Source: Deltaproteobacteria bacterium
GTDB lineage: Bacteria; Desulfobacterota; DSM-4660; Desulfatiglandales; B25-G16
Length of the DNA: 8,384 nucleotides
Reading direction: 5' to 3'
Assembly: GCA_020355145.1 (NCBI GenBank)
Contig: CP070660.1
Coordinates: 640,391 to 648,774 of the forward strand
Made by a program: the position numbers and the translations under genes. The notes beneath the pieces are model-generated. The model had not been told where the DNA came from. It searched no databases and was given only the letters and a program-made list of their open reading frames with translations. This document shows positions 1-4,903 of the stretch, piece by piece; position 1 is the stretch's first letter; every line of letters begins with the position of its first letter.

Positions 1-1
1 A

Positions 2-118
2 AGAGTAATGGAGGGATCTACTGGTGAGGTTATAAGGGAGATTCCTCCTGTAGAGATTTTAAATCTCGCTGCCAAACTTGACGAAATGGTCGGCCTTATA
101 TTTGATCAAAGGGGTTAA
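2..118 (+). CDS. flaG: FlaG family flagellar protein, 3' end only
   Basis: Only the last 38 codons are in the window; the gene begins upstream. The visible end contains TGEVIREIPPVEILNLAAKL followed by DEMVGLIFDQRG and a TAA stop. This matches the conserved C-terminal block of FlaG proteins (T-G-E-V-I-R-x-I-P-P-x-E, then a short amphipathic helix ending in a hydrophobic segment). Family members are about 100-130 residues, so roughly the last third is seen. FlaG is a small protein usually encoded beside flagellin or fliD genes and has been linked to filament length; its exact mechanism is not settled. Its presence shows that the flagellar cluster continues to the left of the window. A hairpin follows the stop immediately. 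The family call rests on the motif alone, but the motif is distinctive. Confidence 0.85.
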   Translation, partial: RVMEGSTGEVIREIPPVEILNLAAKLDEMVGLIFDQRG

Positions 119-146
119 TGGATAGCTCTGCCAGGAGCTATGTCCA
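119..146 (+). repeat. Hairpin directly after flaG stop
   Basis: ATAGCTC (122-128) pairs with GAGCTAT (135-141) around a 6-base loop. TGG (119-121) can pair with CCA (144-146) if two bases bulge. It starts one base after the flaG stop but has no T-run behind it, so it is not a standard intrinsic terminator. It may protect the 3' end of the message or be one more REP-like palindrome of this intergenic stretch. Confidence 0.5.
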
Positions 147-199
147 GATGTAAGTGATCAGGTAGTCCATTTATCTTTCACAGAGCGCATAGAGGTTCA

Positions 200-296
200 C
201 CCTGTTAGATAAAGCTGACAATTCGTTGGTGAGGTTTATATATTGATAAATTCAGATCCATTTTGTTCTGTGTGGCTGTCAAAATATCTAACAGGG
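200..296. repeat. 12-bp inverted repeat spanning 97 bp
   Basis: CCCTGTTAGATA (200-211) is exactly complementary to TATCTAACAGGG (285-296). After a short mismatched part, TGACA (216-220) also faces TGTCA (277-281). The 56 bases between hold no recognisable gene. The arm sequence resembles the CCCNGTTAAAT arms of the two palindromes further right, so all three may belong to one family of small palindromic elements. Whether the element is mobile cannot be told from one copy. Confidence 0.7.
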
Positions 297-305
297 CAAG
301 GAGTT

Positions 306-378
306 TTTGAGCTGAATTCCTGACCCCGGTTAAATAGGCTTCGCATTTAACTGGGCAGGGAGGGAAATTCAGCTCAAA
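306..378. repeat. Long palindrome, copy A
   Basis: The outer arms TTTGAGCTGAATTCC (306-320) and GGAAATTCAGCTCAAA (363-378) are complementary apart from one extra base. The inner core 321-361 is itself palindromic, with GGTTAAAT and ATTTAACT around a short central loop. The reverse complement of this core matches the core of copy B at 520-559 in both flanks but not in the loop. The outer arms are unique to this copy. Confidence 0.8.
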
Positions 379-481
379 CTGTATCCGGCTTACCCGGGAT
401 TCCTGGACTGGGTTGACAAATGTCAAATGATAAATCTGCCTGCTCATTAACTCTATCATCAGGGTTAGAAAGATCCCTCGG

Positions 482-498
482 TCCCGCCTTTGGCGGGA
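482..498. repeat. Short GC-rich hairpin (REP-like)
   Basis: TCCCGCC (482-488) and GGCGGGA (492-498) form a perfect 7-bp stem with a TTT loop. A CCCGC-TTTG-GCGGG hairpin also occurs inside 3051-3080, so the motif recurs in this genome's intergenic DNA. No T-run follows on the + strand. Confidence 0.65.
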
Positions 499-506
499 AT
501 TGTTTG

Positions 507-570
507 GCCTGATTTTTCGTCCCTGCCCCGTTAAATCTTATTGTATTTAACTGGGGTCAAAAAAACAGGC
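507..570. repeat. Long palindrome, copy B
   Basis: GCCTG (507-511) and CAGGC (566-570), together with T-rich and A-rich stretches, enclose a core at 520-559. The core reads TCCCTGCCCCGTTAAAT, a 7-base loop, then TATTTAACTGGGGTCA. Compared with the reverse complement of copy A (321-361), the two flanks agree at 31 of 33 positions while the loops differ completely. Conserved arms with a free loop are what is expected of a structure-selected element. Confidence 0.8.
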
Positions 571-608
571 TAAGAAGGCTATCTCTGTGATCTCTGCGGG
601 CTCGACGA

Positions 609-628
609 TCCCCGCTCTTAAGCGGGGA
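609..628. repeat. 8-bp GC-rich hairpin upstream of the REC gene
   Basis: TCCCCGCT (609-616) and AGCGGGGA (621-628) pair perfectly around the loop CTTA. It lies about 50 bases before the start at 676, on its probable leader. There is no T-run after it. It could affect leader RNA structure or simply be another intergenic palindrome. Confidence 0.6.
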
Positions 629-675
629 GAGTGGGCGAGAGAGACATAACCCTGTGATCAGATACGTCCAGATAA

Positions 676-1344
676 ATGCATGAAGAATTAGGCCTGCAAA
701 CAAAGATCCTCATAGTTGATGATGATAAGACCATAGCAGACGTCGTAAGAGATCATATCTCAGCTCCGGAAAGACCGGTTGATGTCTGCTATGATGGTCT
801 ATCTGCCATTGAGAGTATCCAAAAAAACTTTTATGACCTGATTATTGTTGACCTGGTCATGCCCAAAATAGGCGGACTGGATCTATTGAAATACGCAAAG
901 AAGATCAATCCAGATATAATTGTCATTATTATTACCGGTTATGCCTCATTAGAAACAGCTATCATGGCTATAAGGGAAGGGGCCTACGACTACATCACGA
1001 AGCCATTTAAGCTTGAAGAGATAAGGATTGTAATAGAAAATGCAATCGATAAGATAAGGCTAAACAGGGAGAACAGGGAATTATTAAAGAAATTGCAGGA
1101 TGCGTACCATGAATTGATGGCCTTAAAGAAAGACAAGGATGAGGATGAAAAGATAGAGAGCATTAATTTCTTTTCTTCAAACTTCCCAAGCCTACATTAT
1201 CTTTACAATAACAATTCGCCCTCCAACAACCACATTGATAAATTGCAAGCCCTATCTTCCCTAAAAGAAAGGGGCCTGCTGACTGAGAGTGAATTCAAGT
1301 CATTTAAGAGACATCTCCTTAAGATGGTCAGTCTTGAAGGATGA
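676..1344 (+). CDS. Response regulator: receiver domain, coiled coil and SHOCT-like tail
   Basis: This 222-residue protein begins with a complete receiver domain (about residues 9-125). It has the acidic pocket DDD at 15-17, the phosphate-accepting Asp59 in IIVDLVMPKIGG, Thr87 in IITGYAS and Lys109 in YITKPF, so it should accept phosphate from a histidine kinase. No kinase gene is in the window. A helical coiled-coil segment follows (about 115-155), then a low-complexity linker rich in Asn and Ser. Residues 187-215, with LKERGLLTESEFKSFKRHLL, fit the SHOCT pattern (L-K-x-x-G-x-L-T-x-x-E-F-x-x-x-K-x-x-L-L), a short oligomerisation motif usually found at protein C-termini. There is no DNA-binding output domain, so it probably acts by protein contact. 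The ATG at 676 has a stop codon directly before it and only a weak ribosome binding site. The HD-GYP gene starts 16 bases after its stop, probably in one operon. Confidence 0.85.
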   Translation: MHEELGLQTKILIVDDDKTIADVVRDHISAPERPVDVCYDGLSAIESIQKNFYDLIIVDLVMPKIGGLDLLKYAKKINPDIIVIIITGYASLETAIMAIREGAYDYITKPFKLEEIRIVIENAIDKIRLNRENRELLKKLQDAYHELMALKKDKDEDEKIESINFFSSNFPSLHYLYNNNSPSNNHIDKLQALSSLKERGLLTESEFKSFKRHLLKMVSLEG

Positions 1345-1360
1345 TAGAACAGGATCATCC

Positions 1361-2848
1361 ATGAGTGAAGATTTGAAGATACTTGTTGTTGATGATGAAG
1401 AGATAATTGTAAATATTTTTAAAGAATATCTTGAATCTAACAACAATTATACTGTCTTAACTGCCAGGGATGGTCTCGATGCCCTTGAGATAATTAAGAA
1501 GGAAGAGATTAACTGCTGTTTTACAGACATTTCTATGCCCAGAATGGACGGGGTGGAACTCACTGAAAGAATACAGGCCTATGATAATACGATTCCGGTA
1601 GTTGTTATGACCGGATTCCCTTCCATGGATAGTGCAATAAATACCTTAAAGAATGGTGTAGTAGATTTTTTAACCAAACCAATCAAAATGGATCAAATCC
1701 CTCTTGCTATTGAGAGGGTTATGAGAGGGAGATCACTATTTGTCGATAATATTTTGTTAAAGGAGGAGGCCAAGAGAAATGAGAGACTTCTGAAGATCAA
1801 CCAAGAATTGAAACAGAAGATAAAGGAAGTTGAGACTATGAATCTGATCCTCCAGCAGTTAGATCAGGTAACAACCAGCAAGGATCTCTTTAATATATTG
1901 GTAGATCTGTCAGGGGAAGTAACCACGTGCGATGAAGCACATTTTTGTATCTCTGGTCAGGGGTTGACAGCCCCTTTGGTTATTGCCTCCTTTTTTAGGG
2001 ATAAAGATAGGACAGTGGTAGATGTTGAATGTATAGAGGAAGGCATTATCCGGAAGGTTGCATATGAGGGAATACCCCTGCTTAAAAGGGAAAATGATAG
2101 TAGTCACAGTATTATGGCCATCCCTCTCAAGATTAGGTCCAGGGTATTTGGTATCCTGATCTCACTTATTAGAGATGCCAGCCACCATTTTAGCGAAAAG
2201 GAGTTATATTTTTCGAATTTCCTGGCAGAAAAGGCATCTTTCTTAATAGAAAACCTGGCCCTTTATGAGAATATTTACGAAAATCTCTTTTCTACCCTTT
2301 ATGCATTTGTGGAGACTATTGAGGCCAGGGATCCCTATACCAAACAGCATTCAGCAAGGGTAACAAGCTATGCTGTGTTGATTGCCAAGGATATCGGGTG
2401 TTCACAAGATGATATAAGCGTGTTAAACGTCTCTGGTAACCTGCACGATATTGGTAAGATAGGTATTCCTGATAACATTCTCTTAAAACCTGGCCGGCTT
2501 ACAGAGGGGGAGTATGAGGTTATAAAAAGACACCCAATTATTGGAAGCAATATTATTGGTCACTTTAATATGTGGACAGATGAACAGAAGATAATAAAAT
2601 ACCACCATGAAAGGTGGGATGGGCGAGGATATCCTGATAGGCTCAAAGGGGAAGAGATTCCCTTTCTTTCACGGATTATGTCTGTAGCAGATGTTTATGA
2701 TGCCCTGACCTCTGATCGTTCATACAGAAATAGGATGGAAGAGGATGTTGCAGTAAGGATTATTATGGAAAATGCGGGTGGCCAATTTGACTCGGAGATT
2801 ACAGACGTCTTTCTCGAACTTCATGAGCAAGGAAAGATTAAAAGCTAA
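1361..2848 (+). CDS. REC-GAF-HD-GYP response regulator, probable c-di-GMP phosphodiesterase
   Basis: This 495-residue protein probably hydrolyses cyclic-di-GMP in the cytoplasm under phosphorylation control. The receiver (about 4-122) has DDE at 11-13, phosphoacceptor Asp56, Thr84 and Lys106. A coiled-coil linker (about 133-168) leads to a GAF-like sensory domain (about 170-303). The HD-GYP domain (about 308-488) appears intact: His330 in HSARV, the HD pair His362-Asp363 in HDIGKIGIPD, Lys366, His391, His415-His416 in HHERWDGRGYP with GYP at 423-425, and Asp444 in ADVYDALTSDR. I chose ATG 1361 because AGGA sits 6 bases before it and family receivers start there. The longer frame from ATG 1289 would add 24 residues lying largely over the previous gene. 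Ligand and partner kinase are unknown. Architecture resembles RpfG-type regulators plus a GAF domain. Activity is inferred from motifs. Confidence 0.9.
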   Translation: MSEDLKILVVDDEEIIVNIFKEYLESNNNYTVLTARDGLDALEIIKKEEINCCFTDISMPRMDGVELTERIQAYDNTIPVVVMTGFPSMDSAINTLKNGVVDFLTKPIKMDQIPLAIERVMRGRSLFVDNILLKEEAKRNERLLKINQELKQKIKEVETMNLILQQLDQVTTSKDLFNILVDLSGEVTTCDEAHFCISGQGLTAPLVIASFFRDKDRTVVDVECIEEGIIRKVAYEGIPLLKRENDSSHSIMAIPLKIRSRVFGILISLIRDASHHFSEKELYFSNFLAEKASFLIENLALYENIYENLFSTLYAFVETIEARDPYTKQHSARVTSYAVLIAKDIGCSQDDISVLNVSGNLHDIGKIGIPDNILLKPGRLTEGEYEVIKRHPIIGSNIIGHFNMWTDEQKIIKYHHERWDGRGYPDRLKGEEIPFLSRIMSVADVYDALTSDRSYRNRMEEDVAVRIIMENAGGQFDSEITDVFLELHEQGKIKS

Positions 2849-2902
2849 TTCCCCTCCAACACCCGAGAAGGGCACTAGATACCTTCATAGCTCAAGATCT
2901 TA

Positions 2903-2931
2903 ACATTTATCCGCCTGGGGCGGATTAATGT
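2903..2931. repeat. 13-bp hairpin downstream of the HD-GYP gene
   Basis: ACATTTATCCGCC (2903-2915) pairs with GGCGGATTAATGT (2919-2931) with a single mismatch and a TGG loop. It lies about 55 bases after the HD-GYP stop. No T-run follows on either strand, so it is better called a REP-like palindrome than a terminator. Confidence 0.65.
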
Positions 2932-2945
2932 CAAGGTTTGTGATA

Positions 2946-3022
2946 CCGGATGCTTGATACTGGATAAACACAGGAAGAAAGCTTCTCCTGTGTTTTGTTT
3001 TTATCCAGCATCCAATATCCAG
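2946..3022. repeat. Imperfect inverted repeat enclosing a terminator
   Basis: The left arm 2946-2966 (containing GGATGCTTGATACTGGATA) pairs with the right arm 3002-3022 (containing TATCCAGCATCCAATATCC), most positions matching. Similar GGATACT and TTGATACT strings recur at 4720-4743 and, inverted, at 4861-4884, so this is a dispersed repeat family in this genome. The terminator-like hairpin sits in its centre, giving an overall cruciform-forming sequence of nearly 80 bases. Confidence 0.65.
2966..2999 (+). terminator. Probable intrinsic terminator of the REC/HD-GYP operon
   Basis: AAACACAGGA (2966-2975) and TCCTGTGTTT (2986-2995) form a 10-bp stem with a 10-base loop, and the 3' arm merges into the T-rich run TTTTGTTTTT (2993-3002). 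On the + strand this is a classic stem plus U-tract, about 120 bases after the HD-GYP stop. In the minus direction the U-tract is weak, so it should act mainly on the + strand transcript. Confidence 0.65.
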
Positions 3023-3050
3023 GATGCCAAGCCTAAAGCCTCGACGGTTT

Positions 3051-3080
3051 GCCCGTCTCCCGCTTTGGCGGGATACGGGC
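3051..3080. repeat. GC-rich hairpin (REP-like)
   Basis: GCCCGT (3051-3056) pairs with ACGGGC (3075-3080), and inside it CCCGC pairs with GCGGG around TTTG. The inner part repeats the motif of the hairpin at 482-498. There is no adjacent T-run. The shifted reading frame of the cyclase would run through it. Confidence 0.6.
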
Positions 3081-3087
3081 CGGGAAG

Positions 3088-3099
3088 GCGAAGCTTCGC
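3088..3099. repeat. 12-bp perfect palindrome
   Basis: GCGAAGCTTCGC is its own reverse complement. It lies between the GC-rich hairpin and the end of the cyclase gene. It may be a piece of the same composite repeat; a regulator site is possible but nothing supports it. Confidence 0.5.
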
Positions 3100-3163
3100 T
3101 AGAGAAGATATGATCTTTTCCTGGCAATAATTTGACATGGCCTGTTGATAGACTTTCAGAATA

Positions 3164-4627
3164 TCATGTCCCTGTTGACACCGAATACAATCGTGGCCAT
3201 TTTGCAGTGCAGAGCCTGGAGTCAGCCTTGTGGAGAAATTCTTCCTCTTCTTCTCCCTTTTCGAGCTCACTGGTAGTGGAAATTCCGTAGCTTATCTCCA
3301 CCTTTATCCTTTTAGGTCCCCATTCGAAGGAATGATTCTTGATTGTACGTAACGCCCTTTTCACAAGCACTTCTGTCTCGTCCATTTCAGTTTCTGGGAG
3401 AAGGATTGCAAACTCATCTCCCCCATACCTGGCCACTATATCAGTGGCCCTTACAGAGCCTTTTAGGCACCCAGACAGCTCCCTAAGGATATAATCGCCT
3501 GCCTGATGACCAAGAGAATCATTGATGGCCTTGAAGTTATCCACATCAATCATGATCAGGGAAAGGGGTTTATTATACCTTCTTGCCCTTTGGTACTCCC
3601 TTTGCAGAAAGTCTCTAAACCCCTTGTGGTTATAAATTCCTGTAAGACCATCCGTAACCGCCATCTCTTTGACTCTATGATATTCCTGGGCGTTTTTAAG
3701 GGACATGGCAAGGATATTGGAGATGGTTGACATCAACTCCTTTTTCTCCTTTTTGAACTCCTGCCTTTCCTTTGGAAGGATAAAGAGCATCCCCAATGGC
3801 CTTCCAGCTAAACTTAAAGGTTCGCCTATGGTGGGTTTGAAAAAGGAAATCGGAGAGGAGGAAGACACTTTGACATTGGATGGATATAGGTGAAGGGTTA
3901 TCTCTTTTACTGAGATCCTTTCTCTGGACAGATTAGAGAATCTATCGACTACATCCTTCTTTAACCCTTCAAGTGTTTCTCCATTGATTTCATTTTTCGA
4001 TAAATGGAGGGCCAGATTCCACCTGGAACCGATCCGGTAAAGTATACTGAGGATCTCCGGATCGATAACATTTAGAAGGCCAGCACCTAAGATCCTGGGA
4101 ATAATCCTGTCCCAGTTCAGATCGTATGCTACCTTGCTGCTAAGCCGATTGATGAAGCCCAACTCCTGATTTTTTGCCCTGAGGGCCTCTTTTTCCCTAT
4201 TAAGCCCTTCGTTGACATCCCTCAGCTCATCAATCATTGCCAAGATCTCAACAAAGGCCTTTCGATTCTCCAATCCTCCCATAATAGTGTCATAGATACG
4301 CTCTGAGAGAAGGGCCCGGGGAACAAACCCATATGCCCCTTTTTGGAGTATCTCTGATATCTTATCTGCTTTGATTTTTTCTCCATAGAGGATGAAACAG
4401 GACCTGGACCTATTTTCCTGAAGAAACCGTATCCAATTATAGGCCATGTCTCCAATTAGATCGTAATCGGCAAGAATGGCAGCAAAGGCATCTTTGAGAA
4501 ACGTATCTTCAGTTTCCTCGGGGAGAGCAATCCCCTCGATGTCATATCCTTTAGGTCCGAGTATTTCCTCAAAGAGGTCCAAATCCCTTTTCTTATCACT
4601 GATAACGAGGATCCTTTCACCCATCAT
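3164..4627 (-). CDS. Diguanylate cyclase: degenerate receiver, GAF-like, GGDEF
   Basis: The frame encodes 487 residues and should make cyclic-di-GMP from GTP. The N-terminal part (about 4-120) has the shape of a receiver but key sites differ: the acidic pair is Ser10-Asp11, Asp54 remains at the phosphate site, the usual Thr is Tyr81 and the usual Lys is Arg104. A coiled coil (about 126-160) precedes a GAF-like region (about 162-315). The GGDEF domain (about 320-480) has DGLTGIYN (326-333), metal-binding Asp361 in MIDVDNFKAINDSLGH, GGDEF at 402-406, and the inhibitory-site motif RATD at 393-396, five residues before it. The expected NGxxxI-type ending is missing: after Lys476 the frame reads WPRLYSVSTGT and stops, while another minus frame continues NGHDCIRCQQ. 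This indicates a frameshift at the AAAA run (3200-3203). The start is one of two adjacent ATGs. It faces the HD-GYP gene. Confidence 0.88.
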   Translation of the reverse strand: MMGERILVISDKKRDLDLFEEILGPKGYDIEGIALPEETEDTFLKDAFAAILADYDLIGDMAYNWIRFLQENRSRSCFILYGEKIKADKISEILQKGAYGFVPRALLSERIYDTIMGGLENRKAFVEILAMIDELRDVNEGLNREKEALRAKNQELGFINRLSSKVAYDLNWDRIIPRILGAGLLNVIDPEILSILYRIGSRWNLALHLSKNEINGETLEGLKKDVVDRFSNLSRERISVKEITLHLYPSNVKVSSSSPISFFKPTIGEPLSLAGRPLGMLFILPKERQEFKKEKKELMSTISNILAMSLKNAQEYHRVKEMAVTDGLTGIYNHKGFRDFLQREYQRARRYNKPLSLIMIDVDNFKAINDSLGHQAGDYILRELSGCLKGSVRATDIVARYGGDEFAILLPETEMDETEVLVKRALRTIKNHSFEWGPKRIKVEISYGISTTSELEKGEEEEEFLHKADSRLCTAKWPRLYSVSTGT

Positions 4628-4684
4628 ATATCTCTTTGTATTAGATTTATCGCTTAGGAATTTCCTTTTTTGCCTAATGGTTTC

Positions 4685-4713
4685 GATATAATAAGATTAG
4701 TCGCATCAACCAA
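4685..4713 (-). promoter_or_regulatory. Possible sigma-70 promoter for the GGDEF gene
   Basis: Read on the minus strand, TTGGTT (4713-4708) is followed after 17 bases by TATATC (4690-4685), about 60 bases before the ATG at 4627. The spacing is ideal, but the boxes match the consensus at only 3 and 4 of 6 positions. This is a weak candidate. Confidence 0.25.
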
Positions 4714-4719
4714 ACGATT

Positions 4720-4884
4720 CTGGATACTAGATTCTTGATACTGCCCGCCCTGGCGCGACCTGCCGAGAACAAAATGATGTGGTCGTATTACTCCGGGATT
4801 TGAACCTATAGAACTCAATTATTGCAAGCCAGGTCTGGGCCAGGGGATAAAGATACAATCCGGATTCATACATCCAGTATCAGG
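4720..4884. repeat. Interrupted inverted repeat of the GGATACT family
   Basis: CTGGATACTAGATTCTTGATACTG (given in two parts: CTGGATACTAGA and TTCTTGATACTG, 4720-4743) resembles the reverse complement of the sequence at 4861-4884, which contains CATCCAGTATCAGG. Both resemble the arms at 2946-3022. About 117 bases lie between them, including a stretch whose minus strand reads GGTTCAAATCCCGGAG (4788-4803), like a tRNA T-arm. No gene is visible inside. The repeat occupies most of the upstream region of the FliK-like gene. Confidence 0.5.
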
Positions 4885-4886
4885 TC

Positions 4887-4901
4887 CGCACCGAAGGTGC
4901 G
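4887..4901 (+). promoter_or_regulatory. Hairpin carrying the ribosome binding site of the FliK-like gene
   Basis: CGCACC (4887-4892) and GGTGCG (4896-4901) form a 6-bp stem with loop GAA. The only Shine-Dalgarno candidate for ATG 4904, GAAGG at 4893-4897, lies in the loop and the base of the 3' arm, 6 bases before the start. If the hairpin forms in RNA it would partly hide the site. It may also be just the end of the repeat to its left. Confidence 0.5.
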
Positions 4902-4903
4902 AT

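Larger units (their letters stand above)
119..675. other. Gene-poor, repeat-rich intergenic stretch
   Basis: These 557 bases hold no reading frame I can support. They contain the post-flaG hairpin, a widely spaced 12-bp inverted repeat (200-296), two related long palindromes (306-378 and 507-570), two short GC-rich hairpins (482-498 and 609-628), and two tandem 9-bp units of the form ATCTCTGYG (581-598). An imperfect direct repeat, about 16 bases with one mismatch and one indel, flanks most of the block (154-169 and 654-670). No clear sigma-70 or sigma-54 promoter for the gene at 676 stands out. A perfect TTGACA at 413-418 has no acceptable -10 box 16-18 bases downstream. Confidence 0.7.
2849..3163. 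other. Convergent intergenic region between HD-GYP and GGDEF genes
   Basis: These 315 bases separate the 3' ends of two genes that face each other. They hold a hairpin (2903-2931), a terminator-like hairpin (2966-2999) nested in a longer inverted repeat (2946-3022), a GC-rich hairpin (3051-3080) and a 12-bp perfect palindrome (3088-3099). No separate gene is supported. The open frame from the minus strand that crosses 3001-3199 is better explained as the lost tail of the cyclase gene running on into repeat DNA. Confidence 0.75.

Noticed and set aside
413..418. Perfect -35 box TTGACA upstream of the REC gene
   Set aside because: No acceptable -10 hexamer lies 16-18 bases downstream, and TGACA-AA-TGTCA here is simply a small palindrome.
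205..459. 84-codon open frame on the minus strand downstream of flaG
   Set aside because: It is made largely of palindromic repeat DNA (200-296 and 306-378), has no ribosome binding site, and its product resembles no family I know.
119..675. CRISPR array
   Set aside because: The repeats are palindromes of differing size and irregular spacing, with no set of equal direct repeats and unique spacers.
3001..3270. 89-codon minus frame overlapping the end of the GGDEF gene
   Set aside because: Its middle (NGHDCIRCQQ) reads as the shifted tail of the cyclase and the rest runs through REP-like hairpins; it is not a separate gene.
4827..4842. GG-N10-GC pattern on the minus strand (TGGCCCAGACCTGGCT)
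   Set aside because: It keeps the spacing but lacks the TTGC box, lies about 200 bases from the cyclase start, and sits in repeat DNA.
4854..4859. TACAAT as a -10 box for the FliK-like gene
   Set aside because: The -10 match is good, but the sequence 17 bases upstream (AGGTCT) bears no likeness to a -35 box and there is no extended TG.
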